Position numbers and translations under genes: made by a program. Below are positions 1 to 9,079 of a DNA stretch of 54,213 nt, one piece after another (within the stretch, counting starts at the first letter, position 1; each line of letters starts with the position of its first letter). Below the pieces are notes generated by a model. The model did no database searches. It was not told where the DNA came from and was given only the letters and a program-made list of their open reading frames with translations. The stretch covers positions 57,487 through 111,699 of the forward strand of contig DCWQ01000041.1 of assembly GCA_002328185.1 (NCBI GenBank), read 5' to 3'. Origin of the DNA: Dehalococcoidia bacterium UBA2158. Its GTDB lineage: Bacteria > Chloroflexota > Dehalococcoidia > Lucifugimonadales > UBA3495.

Positions 1-25
1 GGTCGGTGGGGTCGGTGGCCATCAT
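1..25 (-). CDS. possible 5' end of a divergent gene, cut by the window edge
   Basis: On the minus strand two consecutive ATG codons (positions 25-20) are followed by an open frame reading MMATDPTD to the window edge. An AAGGG sequence lies a few bases upstream, at a usable Shine-Dalgarno distance. Only eight codons are visible, so no product can be named; it may not be a gene. If real, it is divergent from gltX with only about 20 bp between the two starts. Confidence 0.25.
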
Positions 26-45
26 TATTCCCTTGGAGAGTAAAA

Positions 46-1515
46 TTGCCCGGAGAAATCCGTGTTCGGTTCGCGCCCAGCCCTACCGGATTGCCGCATA
101 TCGGCAACATCCGGACAGCCCTCTTCAACTGGCTTTTTGCCCGCCACCACAGCGGTAAATTCATCGTCCGGGTTGAAGATACCGACCAGGCGCGTCTAGT
201 ACCAGGGTCCATTGAGGCGATGTTGGATGGCCTCCGCTGGCTGAATATCGATTGGGACGAGGGCCCCGAAGTCGGCGGACCGTTCGGCCCCTATTTCCAA
301 TCGGAAAGGCTGGATATCTACCACGACCTTGCTGAGCGATTGGTCTCCCAGGGCAACGCCTACCACTGCTACTGCGCCCAGAAACCGTCGTCCAACGATG
401 ACGAAAGGCAACGCGACCGCCGTGTGTCGGCCAGTGCCGACTGCAACTGCCGTGGCCTGACCCCAGAAGAGATCGTCGAATTGAGTGGAGGACAGGAATC
501 GAACGTCGTCCGGTTCGCCATGCCCAAAGAGGGAGTCACCAGAGTCAACGACCTGATCCGGGGAGAGGTCGAGTGGCGCAACGAGACGCAGAACGACTTC
601 ATAATCCTGAAGTCCGACGGCTTCCCCACCTACCACCTGGCCGTGGTAGCCGACGACCATCTGATGGAGATCAGCCACGTGATGCGGGCCGAGGAATGGC
701 TGCCTAGCACGCCCCGCCACCTGCAATTGTTCGAAGCCCTGGGCTTCGAGCCGCCCCAGTTCGCCCACCTGCCGATGATCATGGGGATGGACGGGACCAA
801 GCTTTCCAAACGTCACGGCGCCACAGCTATCGGCGAGTACAAGGATGCCGGGATACTGCCCCACGCTCTGCTCAATTTCATGGTGTTGCTGGGGTGGTCG
901 CTGGACGACAAGACCGACGTTGTTACGTCCCAGACCGTGATCGACAATTTCACTCTGGACCGGATCACCAAATCGTCGGCCATCTTCGACCAGGTCAAGC
1001 TGCAATGGATGAACGGGATGTACATCCGTGAGCTATCCCCCGAGCAACTTGCCGGCGAGATGGTCCCATTTTTGGAGCGTGACCTTCCCAAAGACATGCT
1101 TCCCGTGGACCGAGAATACCTGCGGCAGATTGCTCCCCTGCTCCAAGAACGCATGAAGAGCTTGGAGGAGTCTGCCGATAGCACCTTGTACTTCTTCCAG
1201 GCTAACGAAGGGTTCGACACTGAAACATTGGTGCAGAAGGGCATGGACCGGGATTCAACTCTGTCCGCCCTCAAGGCAGCCCTGGATGACCTGGACGCTG
1301 CCGACGATTACGCGCCCAAGAAACTAGAAGAGATGCTGACGGCCACTGGCGAGAAACTGTCTTTGTCTCGCCGCCAATTTTTTGGCGTCCTGCGGGTCGC
1401 CGCCACCGGCCGGGCCGTATCGCCGCCGCTGTTTGAGATGATGGAAGTCATGGGTAAAGACCGCACCGTGAGCCGCGTAAAGAACGCCCTTGAGCGCTTT
1501 GGCGCCGCCAACTAA
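46..1515 (+). CDS. gltX: glutamyl-tRNA synthetase
   Basis: Class I aminoacyl-tRNA synthetase that charges tRNA-Glu with glutamate in the cytoplasm. The 489-residue length is normal for the bacterial enzyme. The start is TTG at 46 with GGAGAG six to ten bases upstream. The HIGH-type signature appears as PHIGN near residue 18 and the KMSKS-type loop as KLSKR near residue 255. A CYC...CNC pair near residues 109-134 matches the zinc-binding position of many GluRS enzymes. The gene is followed after 29 bp by glnS, so the two are probably cotranscribed. With glnS present, this enzyme may be strictly discriminating for tRNA-Glu, but that is inference. Confidence 0.97.
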   Translation: MPGEIRVRFAPSPTGLPHIGNIRTALFNWLFARHHSGKFIVRVEDTDQARLVPGSIEAMLDGLRWLNIDWDEGPEVGGPFGPYFQSERLDIYHDLAERLVSQGNAYHCYCAQKPSSNDDERQRDRRVSASADCNCRGLTPEEIVELSGGQESNVVRFAMPKEGVTRVNDLIRGEVEWRNETQNDFIILKSDGFPTYHLAVVADDHLMEISHVMRAEEWLPSTPRHLQLFEALGFEPPQFAHLPMIMGMDGTKLSKRHGATAIGEYKDAGILPHALLNFMVLLGWSLDDKTDVVTSQTVIDNFTLDRITKSSAIFDQVKLQWMNGMYIRELSPEQLAGEMVPFLERDLPKDMLPVDREYLRQIAPLLQERMKSLEESADSTLYFFQANEGFDTETLVQKGMDRDSTLSALKAALDDLDAADDYAPKKLEEMLTATGEKLSLSRRQFFGVLRVAATGRAVSPPLFEMMEVMGKDRTVSRVKNALERFGAAN

Positions 1516-1544
1516 CGGGCTATAAACACAGGAATTAGATAAGA

Positions 1545-3233
1545 ATGACACAGGCTGAAACATCAGTTGACTTCGTCCGCGGAATAATCGCCGACGACAA
1601 CAGGTCTGGTAAATTCGACGGCCGCGTGATCACCCGTTTCCCTCCGGAACCCAACGGGTACCTTCACATCGGCCACGCCAAGTCCATCTGCCTGAATTTT
1701 GGCATCGCCGCGGAGTTTGACGGGGCCTGCAACCTGCGGTTCGACGACACCAACCCTTCCAAGGAAGAGGTCGAGTACGTCGAATCCATCCAAGAGGACG
1801 TCCGCTGGCTGGGCTTCGACTGGGGCCAGAACCTGTTCTACGCCTCAGACTATTTCGGCCAGCTATATGAGTACGCCACCCAACTCATTGAGAACGGCAA
1901 GGCGTACGTCTGCGACTTGACCGGCGATGAGATACGCGAATATCGGGGAAACCTGGCTGAGCCCGGCAAGGAGAGCCCCTACCGCGACCGCTCTGTCGAA
2001 GAGAACCTCTGGTTATTCCAGCAGATGCGGGCGGGCGAGTCCGATGAAGGAACTCACACGCTTCGGGCCAAGATAGACATGGCCTCACCCAACCTGAACC
2101 TCCGGGATCCGGTACTCTACCGCATACAAAAAGAGACCCACCACCGGACCGGGGATGAGTGGCCTATCTACCCGATGTACGACTTCGCCCACGGGCAGTC
2201 CGACTCCATCGAGAACATCACTCACTCCGTGTGTACGTTAGAGTTCGAGGACCATCGTCCCCTCTATGACTGGTTCCTGGACGAGTTGGGGATTTACCAC
2301 TCCCAGCAGATCGAGTTTGCCCGGCTGAACCTCACCTACACGGTGCTCAGCAAACGCCGGTTGATCCAACTGGTCGAAGAGGGCTATGTCAACGGCTGGG
2401 ACGACCCGCGCATGCCCACCATATCGGGATTGCGCCGCCGGGGTTACACCCCCGAGGCCGTACGTAATTTCTGTGACCGCATCGGCGTGGCCAAGCGGGA
2501 CAACACCGTAGATATGGCCCTGCTGGAATACACTTTGCGGGAGGACTTGAATAAAAGATCGCCCAGGGTGATGTCTGTGCTGGACCCGCTCAAGGTTGTG
2601 ATCGAGAACTACCCCGAGGGCAAGTCCGAAAAGATCGTCTCGGTGAACAACCCTGAGGACATGAGTATGGGTGAAAGAAGCATACCGTTCTCCCGGACTG
2701 TGTACATCGAGAAAGACGACTTCCGGGAAGAGCCTCCGCCCAAGTTCTACCGTCTGTCACCGGGCCGCGAGGTGCGATTAAAGGACGCCTACTACATCAC
2801 CTGTACTGGAGTAGTGAAGGACGAGACCACCGGAAAGGTGATCGAGTTGCGCGCCACCTACGACCCGGAAACCTACGGCGGGACTTCTGTCGATGGCCGG
2901 AAGGTTAGGGGCACTTCCCATTGGGTGTCGGTCGACCACGCCGTGGACGCCGAAGTGCGTATCTACGACCACCTGTTCGCCAAGGAAGACCCCGACGTTG
3001 TTCCGGAAGGAGGCGACTTCAAGGACAATCTGAACTCGGAGTCTCTGGTGGTGGTGTCGGCCAAGGTGGAGCCGGGTCTGGACAAGGCAAAGCCGGGGGA
3101 GAGGTTCCAGTTTCTGCGTCAGGGCTATTTCGTCGTCGACCCCGATTCCACGCCGGAAGCCCCGGTGTTCAACCGGACGGTGGCGCTACGGGATACATGG
3201 TCGCGCATGGACCAGTCCCGCAAGAAAGGTTAG
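1545..3233 (+). CDS. glnS: glutaminyl-tRNA synthetase
   Basis: Charges tRNA-Gln directly with glutamine. The protein has 562 residues, close to the Escherichia coli enzyme. The PPEPNGYLHIGH signature near residue 33 identifies the GlnRS/GluRS subgroup that reads PEPNG, and the KMSKS loop reads VLSKR near residue 269. The C-terminal half carries the anticodon-binding beta-barrel region expected of GlnRS. The ATG follows AGGAAT at a usable distance. GlnRS in bacteria is patchy and is generally considered to have come from eukaryotes by transfer, so its presence tells that this organism need not depend only on transamidation by GatCAB. Tandem placement with gltX suggests joint expression. Confidence 0.96.
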   Translation: MTQAETSVDFVRGIIADDNRSGKFDGRVITRFPPEPNGYLHIGHAKSICLNFGIAAEFDGACNLRFDDTNPSKEEVEYVESIQEDVRWLGFDWGQNLFYASDYFGQLYEYATQLIENGKAYVCDLTGDEIREYRGNLAEPGKESPYRDRSVEENLWLFQQMRAGESDEGTHTLRAKIDMASPNLNLRDPVLYRIQKETHHRTGDEWPIYPMYDFAHGQSDSIENITHSVCTLEFEDHRPLYDWFLDELGIYHSQQIEFARLNLTYTVLSKRRLIQLVEEGYVNGWDDPRMPTISGLRRRGYTPEAVRNFCDRIGVAKRDNTVDMALLEYTLREDLNKRSPRVMSVLDPLKVVIENYPEGKSEKIVSVNNPEDMSMGERSIPFSRTVYIEKDDFREEPPPKFYRLSPGREVRLKDAYYITCTGVVKDETTGKVIELRATYDPETYGGTSVDGRKVRGTSHWVSVDHAVDAEVRIYDHLFAKEDPDVVPEGGDFKDNLNSESLVVVSAKVEPGLDKAKPGERFQFLRQGYFVVDPDSTPEAPVFNRTVALRDTWSRMDQSRKKG

Positions 3234-3284
3234 TCGTTAGCGAGGCGTCCCAAGGTTATCTCAAAATAAATTACGACCGACTGA

Positions 3285-3512
3285 TGGGCCCTTCGACAGG
3301 TCCGATTTCATCGCGATTCTGTCCGAGCTCAAGAAGAGCGGATTTGGGGATGATTTGTCATTCCTGCGAAGACAGGAATCCAGGCAAACCGAACAGTCCG
3401 GAGATTCGGTCGTGGTCTTCTTCCGCAGGAGGACGTTGAACCACTTTTCTGCCACGAACCATACTGAGGCGGAAAGGTCCTTCGACAAGCTCAGGATGAG
3501 CGGTTGTTTGGC
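3285..3512. repeat. gap with short dispersed-repeat motifs
   Basis: The ~280-bp stretch between glnS and the NHL gene shows no credible gene. It holds a 7-bp hairpin (ATTCCTG / CAGGAAT, 3360-3379) of the kind seen again near 14443-14462, and two CCTTCGACA motifs (near 3290 and 3480), the second followed by AGCTCAGGATGAGCGG. Such motifs resemble short intergenic repeats spread in many bacterial genomes. No promoter or strong terminator is evident. Confidence 0.45.
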
Positions 3513-3514
3513 CC

Positions 3515-4528
3515 TTAGTTGACTTGGTAGACTTGTAACCGGTGGCGGAGCGTGTCAGCCACGTAGAGACGGCCCTCGCCGTCCAGCTTCACCGCCGAAG
3601 GGCCCCAAAAGAACCCTTCTACACCGGCTGAGATCTCACGGTCGCGGCGGGCCGGCGGGTCCAGATCAGGAAAGAGGATTGCTTCAGAGCGCAGCTGGCC
3701 TTCCTCTGGATTGACCGCGAAGTAATCAGCCGCCCACTTTGAGTCGACCGACTCCCCCCGGAGCGTCGCTAGCAGGCTGCCGTCAGGACCCAGGACCTTC
3801 ACCCGTTCATTGCCCCAATCGGCGACGTAGATGTTGCCTTCCCCGTCCACTGCCAGACCGGCCGGCCGGCGAATGGCGTCTTCTCCGGAAAGCCCAGCGA
3901 ACTCTTCGATCAACACGCCGTCGGTGTCATATCGCTGGATGCGGTCGTTGCCCCAGTCTGAGATATAGACATCTCCGGAACTGGTCAGGGCTATTCCCCA
4001 AGGGCCGTCGAACTGGCCCGGCCCGGACCCCTGCTGGCCCCAGGCGGAGATGAACCGGCCGTCCTTGGTGAACTTCTGCACCCGGTGGTTAAAACTCTCG
4101 GTCAGCCACAGGTTGTCGTCGGTGTCGAAGGCCATGCATGACGGGTATTCAAACTGCCCGTCTTCCGAGCCCTTGGCGCCCCACTTGTCCAGGAACTTGC
4201 CCTCGCTGTCGAAGACGGTGATCCGCTGTAACCCTTCATCGGCGACGTACACCCGGTCCTGGCTATCAATGGCGATGGAACTGGGCCACCAGAACTCGCC
4301 GTCACCGTGCCCGCCGGTGCCGAAATCCCCGAACCACTCCTCGTCCAGATTGGTCATGGTCACCCGTTTGGAGGGCAGCCGGACGATCGTCTCGGGTCCG
4401 GCCCGGTTCAGGACATAGATAACGCCTTTGGAGTTGATAGCCAAGTCCACCGGGTTGCTGAACCCCCGCCCAGTGGCGGCCAAAAAGCCGATGGTGTGGC
4501 TGTATGTAAAGGTCTTGGTACTGGTCAT
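3515..4528 (-). CDS. NHL-repeat beta-propeller protein
   Basis: A 337-residue protein made of about six NHL repeats, each with the pattern of a glycine-rich lead (GxGQF), PxxIAxD, a YVAD-type strand, then NxRIQxF and DGxFLxxWG. Clear repeats begin near residues 70, 115, 160, 210 and 305. The repeats are expected to close into a six-bladed propeller. No signal peptide or membrane segment is seen, so it is likely cytoplasmic, or exported by an unseen route. NHL propellers serve as ligand-binding or lyase scaffolds; the substrate cannot be told from sequence. No strong ribosome-binding site precedes the ATG. Neighbours give no functional hint: it lies convergent to glnS and on the same strand as the DUF1800 gene. 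Confidence 0.8.
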   Translation of the reverse strand: MTSTKTFTYSHTIGFLAATGRGFSNPVDLAINSKGVIYVLNRAGPETIVRLPSKRVTMTNLDEEWFGDFGTGGHGDGEFWWPSSIAIDSQDRVYVADEGLQRITVFDSEGKFLDKWGAKGSEDGQFEYPSCMAFDTDDNLWLTESFNHRVQKFTKDGRFISAWGQQGSGPGQFDGPWGIALTSSGDVYISDWGNDRIQRYDTDGVLIEEFAGLSGEDAIRRPAGLAVDGEGNIYVADWGNERVKVLGPDGSLLATLRGESVDSKWAADYFAVNPEEGQLRSEAILFPDLDPPARRDREISAGVEGFFWGPSAVKLDGEGRLYVADTLRHRLQVYQVN

Positions 4529-4578
4529 TTAAGGCTCGCTAAATCTTTGGTCTGCGACCTAAAACTTTTATTCGCATT

Positions 4579-4672
4579 TGTCATTCTTAGGCCGCAGTCG
4601 AAGAATCTCTTTCCTCGGTGAAGCCCCTTTCCATCCAAGCAATGATACGCCTCGCTCCACTCTGGGTGACAG
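4579..4672. repeat. ~95-bp MITE-like repeat, copy 1
   Basis: Starts with TGTCATTCTTAGG and ends with CTCTGGGTGACAG, which form imperfect terminal inverted repeats. A second copy with the shared core ATCCAAGCAATGA and the same ends lies at 7667-7769. The element sits in the gap between the NHL and DUF1800 genes. Confidence 0.65.
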
Positions 4673-4733
4673 CAAACACGGTTGGGATGGTGAGAACCGT
4701 CGCCACCGGCAGGTATCCGCTGCCGAAGGGCCC

Positions 4734-6137
4734 CTAGGCCATTTGGTATTCACGGGTGGCCAAAATCAGTTGAAGCAGTTCAACTACCTGCTGCTCGGAG
4801 CAGGCGACGGCGTCTTCGGGGGTGAATTTGACTTCGCCCCAGTTGGCGGCGAACTCGACAAGCCGCTGGCGGGTGCCCTCTGAGACCTCGAGACTACCTA
4901 CTAACAAGAGGCACTCATCCACTAACTGATCGGGCTGGTAGCTCTTCTGATTGTCTTTGAGCCGCTGAATCATGGCCTGGACCCCCGGCTGAACGGTGTC
5001 GCCGATGACCAGGGCAGAGGAGTTGACCCGCTCCACCAAAGTGCCGGTGTCCACCCATTCGGTGCCGGTGTGCCAGCCCTCAACCGTGGGCGGGTTCAGG
5101 ATCTCCTGACCCATGAAGTTGGCGTCGTTGGCCAGGTTGGTGATGTCCCATTGTGGGGTCGCGAAGCTGCCGGCCAGCCGCGCGGTGCCGACCACCAACT
5201 CGGCTGGGCTCTTGACCTTGTCGTACCAGACGTCTTCGGTCTTGAAGTAGTCCGACATGAATAACGCCCGCAGCATGGAGCGAATATCGCCGCTGGATTT
5301 GCGGTATTCCTCAGCCAGGAAAGCGGTGGCCTCCTGGTTGGGGGTGTCAGAGACAAAATAGTTGTAAAGCTTTCCGGCGATGAACCAACTGGTGGCGGGG
5401 CGCATGGCGATGATGTCGATGATGTCTTCGCCGTTGAAGTTGCCGGTGCGGCCCAGGAAATTCTTCTCGGTATCGTCGTGATCCTCGGGCCGGTACTCGA
5501 ATTGCCAGTCGATGCGGCCGGAGGGCCAGATCGAGTCCCGGGAGGCCCTGACGCTCATGTATTCATCGTTGGCGATGGTCCAGCCGGTGAAGGCCCTGGC
5601 GCAGTTCTTGACATCGTCCTCGGAGTAGTTGCCGATACCCATGGAGAAGAGCTCCAGCAGCTCCCGGCCGTAGTTCTCGTTGGGGGCGTCTTTATGGTTG
5701 TCCTTGTTGTCCAGCCAGAAGATCATGGCCGGGTCGCGGGACAGTTCCATCAATATATTGTGGAAGGAACTCAGGCCGTGGCGCCGGAATGTGTCGGTCT
5801 GGTTGACCACACCCTTGGCGTGGTTCAACTTGCCGTAGGCGGTGGCGAACAGTCCGTGCCAAAAGAGGGTGATCTTCTCCTCCAGGGGGCGATTGGAGTT
5901 GATCATTTTGTACATCCAATAGGACTGGGCGCTCTCGAAATACATCACGCTGTTCAGGTCAGGCTGGTACCTACGGAAGCGGTCATCGTCCCAATCGAGT
6001 GTGTCTTCGGGATGGAGTAGGTACTCGACGGTGGCCTCGTATCCCTTGGCCTGGTACTCTTCCAGTTCATGAAGGGTGGCGCCGAAACCGGCCCGGCGCA
6101 GCAGATGGGCCATGAGTCCTAGTCCTTTTTCCGCCAT
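4734..6137 (-). CDS. DUF1800 family protein
   Basis: A 467-residue protein of the DUF1800 family. Typical features are an N-terminal LLRRAGFG segment near residue 13, a central NYGRELLELFSMG motif and the following YSEDDVKNCARAFTGW segment. The family is uncharacterised and often found beside DUF1501 proteins; no DUF1501 gene is in this window. No signal peptide is obvious, although many family members are exported. I chose the ATG at 6137 over an upstream ATG-like start at 6164 because GGAGG lies seven bases before it. About 600 bp upstream is free of genes on this strand. Confidence 0.8.
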   Translation of the reverse strand: MAEKGLGLMAHLLRRAGFGATLHELEEYQAKGYEATVEYLLHPEDTLDWDDDRFRRYQPDLNSVMYFESAQSYWMYKMINSNRPLEEKITLFWHGLFATAYGKLNHAKGVVNQTDTFRRHGLSSFHNILMELSRDPAMIFWLDNKDNHKDAPNENYGRELLELFSMGIGNYSEDDVKNCARAFTGWTIANDEYMSVRASRDSIWPSGRIDWQFEYRPEDHDDTEKNFLGRTGNFNGEDIIDIIAMRPATSWFIAGKLYNYFVSDTPNQEATAFLAEEYRKSSGDIRSMLRALFMSDYFKTEDVWYDKVKSPAELVVGTARLAGSFATPQWDITNLANDANFMGQEILNPPTVEGWHTGTEWVDTGTLVERVNSSALVIGDTVQPGVQAMIQRLKDNQKSYQPDQLVDECLLLVGSLEVSEGTRQRLVEFAANWGEVKFTPEDAVACSEQQVVELLQLILATREYQMA

Positions 6138-6374
6138 TCGATGGCCTCCAAACAACGGTCGCAAACAATCATATATACGTCGAAGCGACTGGGTATTTTG
6201 TGATGAGCAGTATCGAGTTGAGGTAGTATAGCACCTTCACAATCGTCCGAGATATGGGGCACCTTCTGGAGGTCCAATAAACATAATTATGAGACCTCAG
6301 GCGTAAACTTGACCGACGTATTAAAAAAGTTTAATATTCCTCAAAATACTCATAAAGAATTCATTGAATTCCCC

Positions 6375-6403
6375 TTGACAGGGCGTGCCTCTTTTAAATT
6401 AAT
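6375..6403 (+). promoter_or_regulatory. sigma-70-like promoter
   Basis: A perfect TTGACA (6375-6380) is followed after 17 bases by ATTAAT (6398-6403), four of six matches to the -10 consensus. Transcription would start near 6410 and run into the hairpin and T-tract at 6468-6504. Confidence 0.55.
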
Positions 6404-6409
6404 GTGCTA

Positions 6410-6504
6410 GTGGGCCAACGGGTGAGTGTGTGGAGTGGGTTGTGATGTTGCCCAACCTGTTCTCAATGCCGGTGGCCGAAGTTTTCGAACCATCGGCTTT
6501 TTTT
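6410..6504 (+). ncRNA. candidate ~95-nt small RNA or leader attenuator
   Basis: This short unit is bounded by a good promoter and an intrinsic terminator and contains no ORF of note. Its 5' half can pair GGGC(C)AAC near 6412 with GTTGCCC near 6449, with one bulged C, enclosing a G-rich segment. The 3' half is the terminator hairpin. I do not recognise it as SRP RNA, 6S RNA, tmRNA or a known riboswitch. It could act as a trans-acting RNA, or as an attenuator for the MBL gene about 270 bp downstream. Confidence 0.4.
6468..6504 (+). terminator. intrinsic terminator
   Basis: GCCGGTGG (6468-6475) pairs with CCATCGGC (6490-6497) with one G-U wobble, with an inner CGAA/TTCG stem, followed by seven T residues. 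Confidence 0.75.
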
Positions 6505-6769
6505 ATGCGAAGGGAGCCAAAAGGACTTTGAGGAGGTAGGAAGAACTAAAGAAAAGTCGGCGGGTAAAGGCCGGTCTCAAAAAAATCTCTAGAACGTATA
6601 CGCCAGGAAATTTCCAGGGAACCCAGGGGACAAGGTCCGGGTCAAGAGCACTATTCTCTCTAATCATTACGAAGTCTCTGGTGAGACCCCCGGAAAAACC
6701 TTCGGCATATCCATATCACGAGGGCGTCAGGGGTGACGTTACTGGGTTGGGCGGAACGTTCAATAATAA
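6505..6769. other. gene-free stretch before the MBL gene
   Basis: This stretch holds a GAGGAGGTAGG sequence near 6530 that looks like a strong ribosome-binding site but is followed by no start codon or reading frame. No hairpin of terminator quality and no recognised riboswitch core was seen. It may be the 5' leader of the MBL gene. Confidence 0.35.
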
Positions 6770-7624
6770 TTGAATGAGGGTTTGGGTGTAGCGATGATGT
6801 CAACAGCCGTGAAGATCATCAGTGATGGGGTTATCAAGATGGACGGAGGGTCCATGTTCGGCCAGGTGCCTAAGGTCGCCTGGGAGAGCAGCGTAGTCAC
6901 TGACCGCAAAAACCGGATGACCTTGGGACTCAATTGTCTGCTGTTGCAAGTTAGCGGACAAAATGTCCTGGTCGATACCGGTATCGGGTCCAAAGAGATT
7001 GATCAAGACAAAGAGAACCTTGGGTTGGTTCCCAGCCGCCTGTTGAAGGGCTTAAAGGGCGTGGGCCTCACCCCCAAGGATATCAGTGCAGTAGTACTTT
7101 CCCATCTGCATTTTGACCATTCGGGCGGTTGCACCCGGCTGGACCGGGCCGGCAATCTGGTGCCCACTTTTCCCAGGGCGAAATACTACGTCCAGGGCGC
7201 GTGTTGGGACGAGGCTTGCAACCCCAATGAACGCTGCCACGGTTCACACCGCTCGGAGAATTTTCTCCCCATAGATGAGCGGGGCCAACTGGAGTTGCTG
7301 GACGGCGATACCGAGATTATGCCCGGCCTGAACGTGATCGTCACCGATGGTCATTCCCAAGGCCACCAGATGGTCATGTTCAACCATGGCGGTGAGCGGG
7401 TGGTGTTTCTAGGGGACATCGTCCCAACGCCCCATCATCTGAACCTTGTAGCCATCTCCGCCTTCGATAGCTCTCCCGAGAAAACCCTAGAGCAGAAGCG
7501 CGACCTGTTAAACCAGGCAGAGCGCGAGGGCTGGCTCTTGGTGTTCTCCCACGGCCACGATATCAAAGCAGGATATCTGGAGCGCCGTGGCGAGATGGGC
7601 TATCTCAGGCCCGTTGATCTCTAG
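6770..7624 (+). CDS. metallo-beta-lactamase-fold hydrolase
   Basis: A 284-residue MBL-fold enzyme. The dinuclear metal site is shown by SHLHFDHSGG near residue 110, with later ligands in DGHSQGH near residue 193 and in the LGDIVPT segment near 216. This set is shared by N-acyl-homoserine lactonases and other hydrolases that act on esters or lactones, so the substrate is open. The frame opens at TTG 6770, but ATG codons at 6794 and 6797 are plausible starts; none has a strong ribosome-binding site. It stands alone between two intergenic stretches that carry an RNA-like unit upstream and a repeat downstream. Confidence 0.82.
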   Translation: MNEGLGVAMMSTAVKIISDGVIKMDGGSMFGQVPKVAWESSVVTDRKNRMTLGLNCLLLQVSGQNVLVDTGIGSKEIDQDKENLGLVPSRLLKGLKGVGLTPKDISAVVLSHLHFDHSGGCTRLDRAGNLVPTFPRAKYYVQGACWDEACNPNERCHGSHRSENFLPIDERGQLELLDGDTEIMPGLNVIVTDGHSQGHQMVMFNHGGERVVFLGDIVPTPHHLNLVAISAFDSSPEKTLEQKRDLLNQAEREGWLLVFSHGHDIKAGYLERRGEMGYLRPVDL

Positions 7625-7666
7625 TTCGAGATTAATAAGCGTAGCCTGAGATTCAATCCGCGCTAT

Positions 7667-7769
7667 CTGTCATTCCGAGGAATGCCGTAGGCCGACGGGG
7701 AACCTCATTGCGCGGTCAAGCCGTGTCCGATCCAAGCAATGAGACCCTTCGCTTCACTCAGGGTGACAG
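7667..7769. repeat. ~103-bp MITE-like repeat, copy 2
   Basis: Begins CTGTCATTCCGAGG and ends CTCAGGGTGACAG, giving imperfect inverted ends. It shares the core ATCCAAGCAATGA and its layout with the copy at 4579-4672. No ORF is present inside. Confidence 0.7.
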
Positions 7770-7807
7770 CAATGTTGCTTGGGCGGGCGAGACGAGCCAG
7801 GATTCTG

Positions 7808-9079
7808 CTAGACGGCTTCTCCCGTCATCCAATTCTCGTTCAGGCCGGTTAACCGCGTGTCCGTTATCACGTTGCCCAGGTCCCGGCTGTCCTGCGCTCT
7901 GACTCTCAGGTAGTTGTCGGTGAGTCCGCTCCAGACTCCGCCCAAGTCGTTCCCTGCTGCCGGCTCCCAGAGCACGGACCTAGTCTGACCGAGCGCCCCT
8001 CTGCGAAACTCCCGGACCGCCGTGGCCGCCAATTCCAGCATCTCCCCGGTGCGTTCTTTCTTGTGATCAACGGCCACCTGCCCGTCCAAGTAGGCTGCCG
8101 AAGTCCCTGGCCGAATGGAATAAGGGAAGACGTGCATATCGCTGAACCCCATGGATAAGGCGAAACTGTAGCTCTCTGCGAACTCCCTGACACCCTCTCC
8201 GGGGAAACCAACTATGACGTCGGTGGTAATGCTCGCATCGGCGAACCGCGCCCGCACCAACTTGACCGTCTCCGCGAACTGGGCGGTATCGTAATGCCGG
8301 CACATGGACCTCAGAATTGTGTCGCTGCCGCTTTGCAACGGGATATGGAAGTGGCGGCAGAGGCGAGGGTCGTCCCACAGGTCCAACAACTCCGGCGTGA
8401 TCTCCTGAGCTTGTAAGGAAGACACCCTCATCCGGTCGATGGATGTCTCGGCTAGGATCCGTCTCAACAATTCCGGCAGGTCGATTCTAGGGAGATCGAA
8501 CCCATAGGTGCCGAGTTGGGTGCCGGTCAGTACCGCCTCCCGGCAGCCCAAGTCTGCCCGGCCATTGATCTCGGCGATGATCTCTTCCGGAGAAATACTC
8601 CGCTCTCGGCCTCGGACCTTGGGCACGATGCAATAGGCGCAGACCTGGTCGCATCCCTCCTGAATCTTAACCATAGCCCGGCTTCGCCCCAGCACGGCCA
8701 CAGGCCGGTTTTCTACGGAGGAGTCGGCGACGACATTGAGCTTGGTTGCTACCGTGGAAACCAGAGTTGGTTTGTCGCGGTTGTCTAAAACCAGGTTTAT
8801 AGACTCCATTGCGGACAGGTCGTCTTTGGCGCGTTGAGCGTAGCAGCCGGTGGCAACTACCAGAGCGTTGGGGTTGTTGCGGCGGGCGCGGCGCAGATAC
8901 TGGCGGGCCTTCGAGTCGGAGTTGGCTGTCACGGTGCAGGAATTCAGCACCACCACGTCGGCTTGTGCTGCCGACCAGACCACAGTGAAACCTGCCTGCT
9001 GAAACTGCCGGGCCAGCACCTGGCTATCGGCCTGATTCAGTTTGCACCCGTGGGTGTGGATGGCGACTTTGGGGCTCAT
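7808..9079 (-). CDS. mtaB: tRNA t6A37 methylthiotransferase
   Basis: Radical-SAM methylthiotransferase that converts t6A to ms2t6A at position 37 of tRNAs reading ANN codons. The 423-residue protein shows the MTTase N-terminal domain with three cysteines for the auxiliary 4Fe-4S cluster (THGCKLNQ, NSCTVT, ATGCYAQ) and the radical-SAM triad in CDQVCAYC near residue 148. The order and the opening HTHGCKLNQ favour MtaB over MiaB or RimO. A TRAM-like C-terminus follows. The start codon overlaps the upstream gene's stop by four bases, so translation is coupled. Its substrate base is made by the TsaD pathway, whose tsaD gene is also in this window at 19956-20984. Confidence 0.93.
   Translation of the reverse strand: MSPKVAIHTHGCKLNQADSQVLARQFQQAGFTVVWSAAQADVVVLNSCTVTANSDSKARQYLRRARRNNPNALVVATGCYAQRAKDDLSAMESINLVLDNRDKPTLVSTVATKLNVVADSSVENRPVAVLGRSRAMVKIQEGCDQVCAYCIVPKVRGRERSISPEEIIAEINGRADLGCREAVLTGTQLGTYGFDLPRIDLPELLRRILAETSIDRMRVSSLQAQEITPELLDLWDDPRLCRHFHIPLQSGSDTILRSMCRHYDTAQFAETVKLVRARFADASITTDVIVGFPGEGVREFAESYSFALSMGFSDMHVFPYSIRPGTSAAYLDGQVAVDHKKERTGEMLELAATAVREFRRGALGQTRSVLWEPAAGNDLGGVWSGLTDNYLRVRAQDSRDLGNVITDTRLTGLNENWMTGEAV

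Noticed and set aside
5478..6020. 180-codon plus-strand frame opposite the DUF1800 gene
   Set aside because: Antisense shadow, low-complexity Val/Gly-rich, no ribosome-binding site.
6410..6504. SRP RNA, 6S RNA, tmRNA or tRNA in the candidate RNA unit
   Set aside because: No conserved core of these RNAs is found; the GTTCGAA-like string at the hairpin is part of the terminator.
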